Positions 27,501 through 39,500 of a stretch of DNA of 64,000 bases are shown here, piece after piece. Source of the DNA: Acanthaster planci. Lineage: Eukaryota; Echinodermata; Asteroidea; Valvatida; Acanthasteridae. The translations under genes were made by a program, and so were the position numbers. The notes under the pieces were generated by a model, which saw only the letters and a list, made by a program, of their open reading frames with translations, was not told the origin of the DNA and made no database searches. The stretch is taken from positions 1,621,795 through 1,685,794 of the forward strand of contig NW_019091392.1 of the NCBI RefSeq assembly GCF_001949145.1, in the 5' to 3' direction. The stretch's first letter is position 1; every line of letters starts with the position of its first letter.

Positions 27501-30500
27501 GTACATGTACATGTATGGAAGCCACTAGCTAGGTAGTGGCTACGGCTCCTTACCACAGACCCATGTGTCACTAACAGCCACAGGCAACCAATTTTGACCA
27601 AGGGCTACAGAAAAGATGGTAATATGAACGTACCAGCTCCGCAAAGACCCGACGGTCTCCGCCCAGTGTGCATCCAGTCCCGTTTCATTCTTGCAACCAA
27701 CCGCAATGCCGTCATTGAGACTTCATGTGTTTTGTCGTTAAACTCCAATTTATGGGCAAAGCGATGGATATACAAGCATGGATCTGGAAAAAAAAAAAAA
27801 GGAATGAAAAAGACAGGATTTCTCTGAAAATACAAAAAAAATTGGGGGGACAAGAGCTTAGAAATAAAACAGTTTCCCTTTCTGGGAAAAAATGTACCTT
27901 TCTACATGTATCATACCGGTATGTAGTACTTTATAATGGAAGCAGAAATTGTACAGATAATGATGTACATGTATGCATTCTCCACATTTTACATTTCCCT
28001 TCTAACAAGGAAATCCAGTTTTCTGCTGTAGTGTTCTACAAGTACAAAGCAAAAGCCTGTCATACAAAATAGCTGGGGGAAATGTTTTCATCATGGAACT
28101 TAAGATTTATTTATACACTGACTTAAGAATGAAAATGCAATAGTTATTGTGACATCTCTAACACAGACAAACAAAATCCATGCACTCCCACAGAATATTA
28201 TTTCCCCTCAGATTGACACACCCCTACAAAACAAAATGGTTCAATCCATTTTGGGTCTCATGCATTCTGGGTAATCAATGGCTGCCAGGAAGTACAGTAC
28301 ATGTACATCTTCTGATTGTCTCTGAAGTAAGCAAACCCCTTCAATTCATTGTTGATATCAGCATTCCCAATTGATGTTGTTTCTGGTTCATGTGTACACT
28401 TGTAGTTTAGTGTTAACCTCCAGAAAAGTAGCAGTACCAGAGTTGATGCAGCTCTGTACATTGTGTAAATTCATTCTCCCTGTCAAGTGTCATTGATGTT
28501 TTTTATTTTTTCAATGCAATTTTTTTTATAGTGGTCTTCTTTTGTTGCTTCCTTGTTTTGTTTTTATACATATAAGTAGCAGTTACGTGTATGAATTACT
28601 TTTCTCATGTTCACTTCTAACGTGTCTAACAACATGTACAGTATGAAATAACATGAGTTATTTTGTTAAGATTCTCACTGACTGTTATGATTGTCATGTT
28701 TGTCTTACAAGTGTTGTACTTTGATCAAAGTGACAGATAACCAACTCTTTTTCATGAGGGGAGACAAGTAGCCGGTAATCAAACAAGACTTCTCATATCC
28801 TATTCAGTCAATGATCAAATTTCCGTGTTCTGTAACTGGTACTCAGCATCGATAGCACATACATGTAGGCCTATTTATAACCTCCTCTTGTCATTCCGTG
28901 GGGGGTGCACATCACAACTCTCAGGGGAGACTTCCCCAAACTTACAGAAGTCCCTTTATTCAGAGACAAAATCAGTCCCCTGAAAGAGAGAAGGTTTCCA
29001 AATAAAGGGACTTATCTGAATTTGGGGACAGTGTCCCAGTTGTGCCTTGCGCCTGCAGCCCTCTGCTGCTTTGGAATAACTTGACATACAGAAGATTTTA
29101 AGTTTCTGAATCCATTTCAAAGTGACACTGTGCTCCAGTGGGCAGCAGCTCTGGTTAAACAGGCTGTGAGGTCATGGGCTCTGTTGTAACCATTTTTCCC
29201 ATCATCATGTTACACTGTACATGAAAGTCCTTGAACCAGTTCCTCATGAATAGCGCATGCGACGATTCTGCCAGTTGCGTAGTCTTGCAAAATTATGGTG
29301 CACTGTAGTTGACAATACTTGGCAGCGCTCCTGAAACAGTCCCCTACAAGCAGAGCGTTGTACACGTTCATGTACCCAAACACATGCTTTACACATGTAC
29401 ATGTGCATGTTGCACCAGTACATGTACATGTATGCACTCCTAGGTATAAGTACATGTAGAGAGAGACATGTTGGGGTAAAGTACATGTACATGTATATGT
29501 ATGTTCATGTACATGTAGCTTGCCCAAGTTCACATATTCATGTATATGTACATATGCAGGCCTATGTCCACACATACATGTACATCCACCAAGAGCAGTT
29601 CCAGAACCAAACATTCAAGAGGGGGACGGGGGTTAACTTGTTTTGTTCGAAGGGCCCACAATTCAGGAAATTTTTTGACATAAACTTTATGGCCTTTCTA
29701 GTGTGAACCTACCTGTACATGTACATTTGGGGGGGGGGTGTTTACATGCTTTTGGAAGGAACTTGAAATAGACCCCCAAAACTATGCCTCTCATTGTTTA
29801 CAAAACAAAAATTTGGGGGCCATGGCCTCATTATCTGCCCCCTCTACGTACCGGTACCCTTGTCAGCTACTGGATTTCAACCCTTATTATACGAACGGCA
29901 TACAAACAGTATGATCGAGAGTTGCAAACCTTAACAACAAGGCCAAATACACGTGGCCCAATGTGCCAATATCTGGACATGTACATTACATATGTACATA
30001 CAAAAAATGATACCGATAGCTGACTCTTAAAATTGATTTGTAGGGAAAGTAGAATCTAGTGCTAGGAAAGGTACCATAACACCTGGCATGGCTCTTACAA
30101 CAAATTGGAGCAAAATTAACCCTAACCTTCCTCAATCCTCCAACAGGTGAAGGATTGAGGAGGGTTAGGGTTAATGTGTACGCAATTGTGCCCAGTGCAG
30201 AAGTTGACACACAGATGTTAGTAAAAAACTTGATTTCATTTTTATTTTTGGCAGACAAGGCAGCACATTGATTTACTGGTGATTCCTTTCATTGGCATCA
30301 CAACTCTACTCTGGTTACGAAGCGCCTGTACCATACCACCAAGATGGAGGCGCTCAATCTTGGAGAGCCAAACCTGCAGAATCTCAGCGGTGGGGAGAAT
30401 CGCGAGGTGGACACCCGCCCACCTAAGCAACCAACAGCCTCCAAGAGCCCCATCCCAAATACCCCCACCCAGGGTGTGTCCCAGAACACCCTGCCTATTG

Positions 30501-33500
30501 CCATTCCATCCAAGGACAATCGCACACCCATCCAGAACGTCATCCAGCCAGCGAGTCCCATGCTAATTGCGCCCCGGCGCCCTCTTGGTGACAACTGGCA
30601 AGCCAAGGGGGCTACGGTGAGGGAACGCAATGCCTGCCTGTACAACAATGTACTGATGAGCAACGTGAAGTTCTTGGTGGGGCCCAAGAACGGGCAGCAA
30701 CGGGTGCCTGCGCACAAGTACATCCTAGCATCTGGGAGCTCTGTATTCTTTGCTATGTTCTATGGGGATCTTGCTGAGAACCAGACAGAAATTGTCATAC
30801 CAGATGTTGAACCACAGGCCTTCCTCACTTTACTCAAGTAAGTGCAGTTCAGTTTAAGGTGGAACAGAAGACACAAAAGGATTGAAAACTTAAAAAAGGC
30901 TGCATGTGGAGCCATTGTTTATGTGTACGTACATATGTACAAAAACAAGCACAATCATGATGTACATGTACATGTATACAGTGAAGTCAAATTTATCTCA
31001 TGCCACGTAATTCTATCTTGGCTCAGAATTTACAGTGTACATGTACATGTACCAGTACAATTTGAAAGTTTGTATGATGTTTCCAAAACACTGTAGATGT
31101 ACACATTGTAGGTAACTACAGTTGACCTCCATGGATATTTGTTTTTTAATTTCGTTTTAGAAGAGATGGGTACATACTGTACATGTACAACCTACAATTT
31201 AGAAAACTTGCACTGCCAGACGAAAAATGTATTTACATGTATGTACATGCACATGCACATGTATGTACATGTAGGTATGTGCAAACATGCAGCGCATGCG
31301 ACCTCCGAAAGGTGCCCACACAAGTGTCAGCCTGATTCTCTGCCTGCAGAAGGTGTGTCTAGATTTCGCGCAGCTGATTGGCAAATTAATGAATATGTAA
31401 TGTGAAAAACACGAAGTTCATGTTCGTTTTCGACATTTTCTGATCGACCTCCAGGAAGTGCCATTACGGTGCCGCTAAAGTTCAAGCTCGAAATTCCACC
31501 CAACTAATCCTGATTTGTAACAAAGCGTTGTCATTTTAAGGGAATTGTTGTGAAACATAACTCTTAAGCTATAAGTGGGTGTAATTTGAGCAAATTCTGA
31601 AGCTTTGAAGGGTTTTTTTTTTTTTCGGACTACGGGTTGTTCAGTCCCATGTGGTGCAAGCGCTGTGCTAGCCATATTGCTGTGATTTATGGCGGCGCGG
31701 CATAACGTACATGTAAATCAAGGATTGCGGGTCACAGTTTTTTTAGAAGATTGCTATGTTATTCAATACAAATACAACTGTATGCCCGTTTAAAACCCTT
31801 TAAAAAATCACAACTCCCCAACCCAACATCGCATAACATTGCTTTCGGTATCATTAGAAAGCTTATTTCAAATCTTTTGGCATACATGTATGTTACATCT
31901 AAATCAGACTACATGTAACTTGAAAAAAATTGTCACATGCCTTATGTATGTAGGCTTTGGTTCAATGCTTTTTAATGGCACATCCAGTACTTACACGTGT
32001 CTGCATGTATTGTAAACACTGAATACACAAAAACACATCAATGTTAAATGAAGAGAATTTGAACAACCAACTGTCACATGTACAGGTACATGGACATAAT
32101 GTTACATGTACACATACATGTACATAGTATGCATGTACTGGTGCAGTGTACTTGTGTGCACAGTGCACTATTGCCACAATGTACATGTATGCGGCATGGT
32201 AACATTCATGCTATTGTTACTGCAAAGGCATTGCAACATTAGTATATTGGCACATTTACATGTACATGTGCGTAAATGTTACATGTACACATACATGTGC
32301 ATAGTATGCATGTACTGGTGCAGTGTACTTGTGTGCACAGTGCACTATTGCTACAATGTACATGTATGCCGCATGGTAATAATATTCATGCTATTGTTAC
32401 TGCAAAGGCATTGCAACATTAGTATATTGGCACATACATGTACATGTACCGTGGTATGTGGTTTATCATTTTGTTCATATTCTGAGAAGCCTATCCTCAT
32501 TTTCATGGTGAACCTTAACCCCAACTTGAAATTTCCAGTAACTAACATTAGCTCTTCTACACGTGCTCTGATGACTCATCCAACAACCAAATCACTCGCT
32601 CCCTTTGCAAATGCCGAATGCCCACCGGCTGCCAGAAATCACCACAATCAGACAACCGTTTGATTAGCATGACTCATAATGACCACACAGTCTGCAGGGA
32701 ATCAGTGAAAAGCTTGAAGAGTTTACCATGTTTACAGGGGAAATGGCCGTAATGTGATGTGATGAAATGGGACAGAACTGACAAATGCAAAAGAATGATT
32801 CAGACAAAAATTACATGTATTTCCAGTATGTCGGGATACACTTTCAGTGATGCATAATGCAGAAAAAGAATGAGCCTGATATGGTGATGATGAAATGATG
32901 CAGCTGATTCACATTAGTGGATTTTACAAATGGAAATCACTGTCTGGAATTTTTTTTATCCAGAAAACATGCGCACATTTACACACGTATGTGTGTAAAT
33001 ACTACATATCAGCTTTTGTACGCATAATGCATGGTTTTTCATAATTTGTTGGCAACAGTGTGTGTATAAAATATTTTGGAGGTACTGGTTTCATTACAAT
33101 GTATGATGAACATACCGTACACGTACAATGTACAAGTACATGTACGTGTATTGTACAATACATGAATTACAATTCTGAGAAAAAACCCAAAATGATTGTT
33201 TCTTTGAATGACTCCTTCTACAGATACCTGTACTGCGATGAAGTGGACCTTACTCCAGATAATGTTCTGACCACTCTGTATGCTGCCAAGAAGTACTATG
33301 TGCCCCACCTTGCCCAAGCCTGTGTGTGCTTCCTAGAGCGTAGCCTGAGTGCTAAGAATGCCTGCGTCTTACTGAGCCAAAGCCATCTCTTCGAGGAGCC
33401 TGATCTTATGCAGCGTTGCTGGGAGGTCATTGATGCCCAGGCCGAGGTGGCTCTTGCATCCGACAGCTTCTTGGAGGTCGACTACAAGACCCTGGAGAGC

Positions 33501-36500
33501 ATCCTGATGCGTGAGACACTCAACATCAAGGAGATTGTGCTCTTCCGGGCGGTCTCCCGGTGGGCCGACGCAGAGTGCAGTCGCAAGGGGCTGTACCCCA
33601 ACCCAGAGAACAAGCGCAAGGTGCTGGGCAAGGCACTGTACCTGGTCCGCATCCCCACCATGCCCGTGGAGGAGTATGCCAACGAAGCTGCCCAGTGTGG
33701 CCTGCTCACCTTGCAGGAAACCACCGATGTGTTCCTCCACTTCATGGCCGCCAACAAGCCCAAGTTGCAGTTTGCCTGCCACCCCCGCAAGGGCCTGCGT
33801 ACCTGCAAGGTGCATCGCTTCCAATCTTCAGCCTATCGCAGCAACCAGTGGCGATACCGAGGCCGATGCGACAGCATCAAGTTCTCCGTGGACAAGCGCG
33901 TCTTCATCGCTGGCTACGGGCTGTACGGCTCCAGCTCGGGAGCCGCGGACTACGGCATCAAGATGGAACTAAAACAGAGCGAGAGTGGGAAGGTTCTAGG
34001 CGAGGCACAGACCAACTTCTTCTCGGACGGCTCCAGCAACACCTTCCCGGTCATGTTCCCTAATCCAGTGCAGGTTGAACCCCGTGTCTACTACACAGCC
34101 AGTGTGATACTATGCGGTTCCGAATTGAGCTATTTTGGCCAAGAAGGCCTGACAGAGGTCACAGACCACCATGTGACCTTCAAGTTTGAATGCTCACCTG
34201 AAAGCACAAATGGCACTGGTGTCCAGGGCGGCCAAATCCCTGAATTGATCTTCTATGCATAATTTATAATATGAACACAAAACTCTCAAAAAGTGTCTTG
34301 TTCAACTGGCTTTTTACTAATTCGTTATGACTGTGGGCTGTATTTGCATACACCTGTCATGCCTGTACATGTAGCTTGTTATGATTTTTTCCTTAAAGCA
34401 GACTTCAAGGGAGAAATGTAATTGAGTTTGTAAATTTGGAAAAAATTCCATGGTAGGGTTTTGCAGTCATGTTAGGATCTAGCAAAATGCATACGAAGAT
34501 TGGCTTGAATGCAGGTGCCTACATGTACATCTACCTATTCATGTACATGCATCTGAATGTACATGTATGTATTTGAGTCCATCACAAGTTCCTACAAGTC
34601 TCTGTAAGTCCATCATACACTGTAACTCATTCAGTCTTAAGCCAATTCACAAGCTATTCAAATGATCTGTGACAAAAGCATTCCTTTGTCATTGTTCACC
34701 TTGTTTCTTATGACTGGCCTTGTGACTTACCTGTGAAGGGACTTGTGATGGACTTGAATACATTGTACAAAACTGGTCTGAACTTTTCAAAAGGTACACT
34801 TAGATGAAAGGCTTTGCACATGTACAGGATTCTCATCACTGTTAATTTTGCATTCAGCTTTGCAAGTTGGCAAATTCATGTACATGTAATCACAGTCCCA
34901 CAAGCTAGTCAAGCACCTTTGTCCTGTTTGTAATGTTCATGCATGTACATGTAGTGCATTAGTGAATAAATGTACTTGACATGTGAAAAGCAACTTACAC
35001 CAAAATGCTGACAGGTTCAGTAAGAGCATGCACGTGAAGTATTCATCTTGTTTTTACACTGTGTTTTATTGCAGATTGCTTTGTTACATGTATGTGTTAA
35101 TGTGCATTTGCATGAGGCTGGACCTAGTAACTGCAACAGATAAATTTCAATGAATCCTTAAAAACTCTTGTGACACCTTATTTAACAGAGAGTTAAAGGT
35201 AGACTAAAGTGTGTGGCAATGTATTAATCCTGTGGGCAAAACCCAAATTGCAAGCTACTACTGTACATGATCTAGTGAAAAAAAGTAGGTACCTGTAACT
35301 TTCTGTACATGAAATACAATACTGGAAATAACTCACAACTTTGTTCAAAATCTGCAAGTGTTTCTCCGTAAAACAACTGGTGGGGAATTTTTTCTTATTG
35401 TGGGGGGTGGGTGGGATAAACCACACTCACTTGTACACGTAAATGATGTATGAAATCTGTAAAATACTATCACTTGCTCTCTACCATTCTTTTCAGGTAC
35501 AGATTATGTACCTAGGGAAGTGTCATTTCAAACAATCCAGCAACTGCCTATAAATAAAATCACTGCCTCTTTCATGTCTTTGAAAAGAGCACTCCCTTGG
35601 TACTGTACATGTGCAGGTGCATACTGTATATTCCACCACGGACTGCAAAATGTTATTTTTCAATATACATACATGTATGTGCCTACTCGGTGTCAATAAC
35701 ATTTGGGATAATGACACCGGCCTTTTCCTTCTTGTGTCTGTGGTAAACTTGTATTATCCCATGAGTAACTCCAGGTTAGTCATCACATGGTTCTATAGAT
35801 CAAGTGTAACTTGCCAAAAGTGTAACGCGTCAGTGGGACAAGTACCGGTTTTTTGCATAATATAGTCAGGTTTGTACATGTAGTGTTTTGGCCGGTTTAC
35901 TGTTAGGAAAATGGGATTGAATCCCCTTGCTCAAGTTCAAGTGCCAATGCAAAGAATGCGCCGTTCGTTTCCTACACAGTGGCAGAGATAGGAAGGTTCT
36001 TACTAAAAAATTATCCAGTGATTTCTAACAGGACAGGTTTTTCTATCCTGAGATGGAATCCTGTGGCATAATAGAAAGCACTGCATCCACCTGGGCCTAT
36101 TGCCAATGTTGAAGTGTGGACGGGGTAAACATGGTAAAGCTCTTTTCTAAGAATCCTACTGCATGAAATCCGCATGTACTTTGAACTCTGAACATGAACT
36201 AGAAACACCAATTGTGAACTGCTGCATGTCTTTCTAGTACTTAGCCTGTAAGACAGAACACAAAAGAAACAAAGGATGTTCCCCAGTCCTTGTGATCAGT
36301 GGTTTGTCGCCAGTAGTACATATACATGTAAATTGCCTCTACTTAGTCTGTGAGTCTGTGAGAAACACACTGCCCTCTGTGTAAATGTAACTTTATTTTC
36401 CGGTAATCATAACACCTGGTCGTTTGCATTGGCCCCCTTTAATGGTGGTAAGTATCATGACAGCTATTGCCGTGATAGTCACTTCATACAAAACCCTATG

Positions 36501-39500
36501 CAATGCGTACAACCATTGAAGGGGGGCCGTCAGTAATGTCCAATGAAGTGTCAGTGGATTCGTCTACATGCACATGTATACCAGTCCAAATAGGTGAACA
36601 CCATACAGTCTGTCAGGAGGAAGCCCCAGTGATGATAATAACACTAAATAACTTCCATCCAATCACATTGACAGCTACTATTCAGGGAAAAAAATTAGGG
36701 GCCCGTTACTTTGTACATTACTGGTAGCTTGGGTTCAAGATGAATCAATGTAGGCTCAGAGTTATAGCAATGTATATTTACTACTTAATAGTTCAATGAA
36801 ATAAATGAAAGACATGTCAGAACAAAGTCAGTTATCTGCACCTACTGGTGCTGTGTCCTTTCGTGTACCATACATGTATCCTTCATGTACATGTATGACA
36901 ATACCAATACACATATCATGGGATATTAGGGTACCTGTACGTAAGTGTGCATGGTATGGTATAGATATACATGTAGGTGTGGTGATTGGTGCATCTCTGA
37001 CATCTAGGTTACCAGCTCAAACTCTCTGATTGTCATGCTAACCAAAAAACAGCTAAATACAATCCCAAAACAATATACATCACATGGAGTTTTGACTGGT
37101 TACCTGATTTATCAAGTAAGGTTTTTTCGCACTTCAGCAAATTTTGTGCCTAAGCAGCTCAATGAAATTGGCCCCAGCTGGTGATTCAGGGCAAGCTTGT
37201 GCTTACTTGTAGTTACATAAGAGATGCCTTGAACCAATACACTGTTTGCAATGGATTAGAAGGGCTCAAAGGAACCAGTCCATTCCAGAGATGGTGGTTG
37301 CTGTGCAAACGCTCGCCTCGAATCATAAGGTAAACCAACAGTGTATTTAGTCTGGGGAATTCAAATTGTTATGTTTAAGTGCAATCAGATAACTTAGTGT
37401 ACCAGATTTTCTTCAAATTTAACTCGCAAATGGCTTATTGTGATTGTTGAATAATTCTACACACTGAAGGAACAACACAGTGGGGTGAAATTAAATGCCA
37501 AAAATTGAAGACAAGATTGTCAAATGGAACGTATGTAAGGCTGAAGAAAAAACCTCAACCACTTGCTGCCGGGTGGATTTTTCTTGAGCAAGACAAGATG
37601 CCGGGTCATTTTCAAGATTTTCTGTTTTCAAAATTCTTCAAAATTCATCATTTCCTTTAATGGCCATTTATACCAAAATGAAGGACTTTTTGGGCACTAC
37701 TCTAAAGCTGACAGGTAAAATTCATTGACTCCTGAATATTTCAGCCAGGCCTGCAGCCTTGGAAAAAGAGCCCAAATTTTGCGGTATTACGTAAGATTCT
37801 TTTGTTCCCGAAACCGGCACAGTGCACTGCTGACCTCTTTTCAATAGGAGCCAGATTAGCGTGCAGCGGTGCTGTGTGGCTCATCGCTGCGGTGGTGGAG
37901 AGCTTTTGTACCCGGTGGTAATCGGCTCGCTCTAAATGCCTCAAACTGTGGTATACTGTTTCAAAACAAGGCTGGATTATGTCCACCATTGAGAGTGAAA
38001 AAATGTCAGTAATGCCCAGCAGCTCAGTTTTTTGTGCTGAGCACCGTCTTTTGTTATAAGGCCCAAATCTTCTGTCCCAGTTCCGGGCTCCCCGGCTCTG
38101 CATATAAAGCCTATGTACTCGATAACGGGTCGCGTGGCTGGTAGTGGTTAAGACGCTCCTTACAAGCCTGCATGATACATGAATATATACATAAACGCGA
38201 AGACTTACCTATTGCAGGCACTTTGATATGAAGTTCTTGTGACAGCTTCAGGTATGTCTTGCCCAGTACATAAACGTTTACCTGCAACATTAAAACAAGT
38301 GTTTAAATAATGATGCAGTCAGAACGCATGTATACTGTACAGTGTAGCGGTACCCTGTACAATATGTTAATAAAGTTTAATCTAATTTGATGGCTTATAC
38401 TAATTATTTTTTGAACAAAGGTTTCTTTAGAAGATTTAAACATTCTGATATTTTAGGTTCACGTATGGCAAGTCCTGAAAACAACGCCCTCTGTTGTCCA
38501 ATATTCAAGGCCATGATAAATACACAATTACGAGTCATCAGGACAAGTAACGTGAAAATTCTTGCAGGTATTTTTATCAAGATGCTCAACTGTAGAAACG
38601 TAGTGAAACCCATGAATAGTTTTAATTTTGAGGGTAAACTTTCTGTTACTTATAGGATATACCCTGCCAAAAATCCCAGGGAATGCTTTGAATTCTTGGA
38701 AGACCTCCATTTGAAGCGTTTATTTTGAGCATGTTCTGATGGAGTACATGTACTGAACTGGCTCATCTTGAATAATAGAGCAGCATCAACAGCAATCGGG
38801 TCAGTCCAATTCAATTTCCTATATACGGCTGGCATATGTACATACATATGTACTTCACCCACAAAAGAACCCGCACATCTTGGCATCTGTATTCAAATTG
38901 TGGATAAGCTATCAAAGGCAGGACCCGGTTGCTATGCAACAAAGCACCCTCTATCATCATTGCATGGAGTCCACGGTAGCTCCCATCAGCATCCTGTCCC
39001 CCCTACGCACGCAAACAGAAATTTAAGAGCCGTATTTGATAACTAAGAGTTCAAGACACGATCATATGTTTTACCTGTAGCAAATCACTAAGATCCAAAA
39101 GCATATCTGAACAGAACTTGTGTTAAGGAAATGCAATAAAAAAAAAATGTATAAATGTAATGTATAAATGCAAATTACAGCACAATGGTGGCATAGTAGT
39201 TTTTATAAATGAAGTTGAAATACATCATAACCAAAGACATATGCATTCCATGCTAGGCCATTTGCTCAATACATTGCCTAATGAAGACATTATGAGAGTT
39301 CTTCTCTTTTTGCTGCTCAAAACCTTGCAAAACTGCTCTTTACTGGAGTCCCCTAACATAACACACTGTGACATTTCCCCTTGACTATCCTCTTGCAGCA
39401 TTACTAAACCTCTGTTGAAAAAACCCCAAATTATTCAGTTAAGTACCTGCTCCTGCCTTCATAATACATGTCGTTGAATCTTTGTCAACTATTAAAGTGT

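Larger units (their letters stand above)
23501..27633. other. BRF1 introns 6-7
   Basis: Besides exon 7 it holds the TTAA-flanked MITE, repeat C copy 1, repeat B copy 1 and a possible LINE tail. No other gene recognised. Confidence 0.6.
27784..38208. other. BRF1 intron 5, host of BTBD6
   Basis: 10.4 kb, the longest BRF1 intron. It contains all of BTBD6 on the opposite strand, the inverted repeats at 28931 and 30116, repeat C copy 2, the densest TACATG cluster, the 177-bp duplication, the truncated M1 MITE and repeat B copy 2. Confidence 0.85.

Noticed and set aside
29210-29706. 103-134 aa frames on both strands
   Set aside because: They are made almost wholly of TACATG-repeat translation (Tyr-Met-Cys-Thr-His-Val).
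32106-32663. 185-aa plus-strand frame in the BTBD6 intron
   Set aside because: It is produced by a 177-bp tandem duplication and TACATG runs; the composition is Cys/Tyr/Met/His/Val-rich with no family resemblance.
33369-34063. Long frames overlapping BTBD6 exon 2 (151 aa minus, 153 and 167 aa plus)
   Set aside because: They are shadows of the G/C-rich third positions of the BTBD6 exon and show no homology.
38131-38170. A-box-like GTGGCTGGTAGTGGTTAAG resembling a SINE promoter
   Set aside because: No B box or terminator found at proper spacing.
38387-38728. 113-aa plus-strand frame in intron 4
   Set aside because: Not repetitive, but no homology recognised, no splice context and AT-rich codon use; treated as chance.
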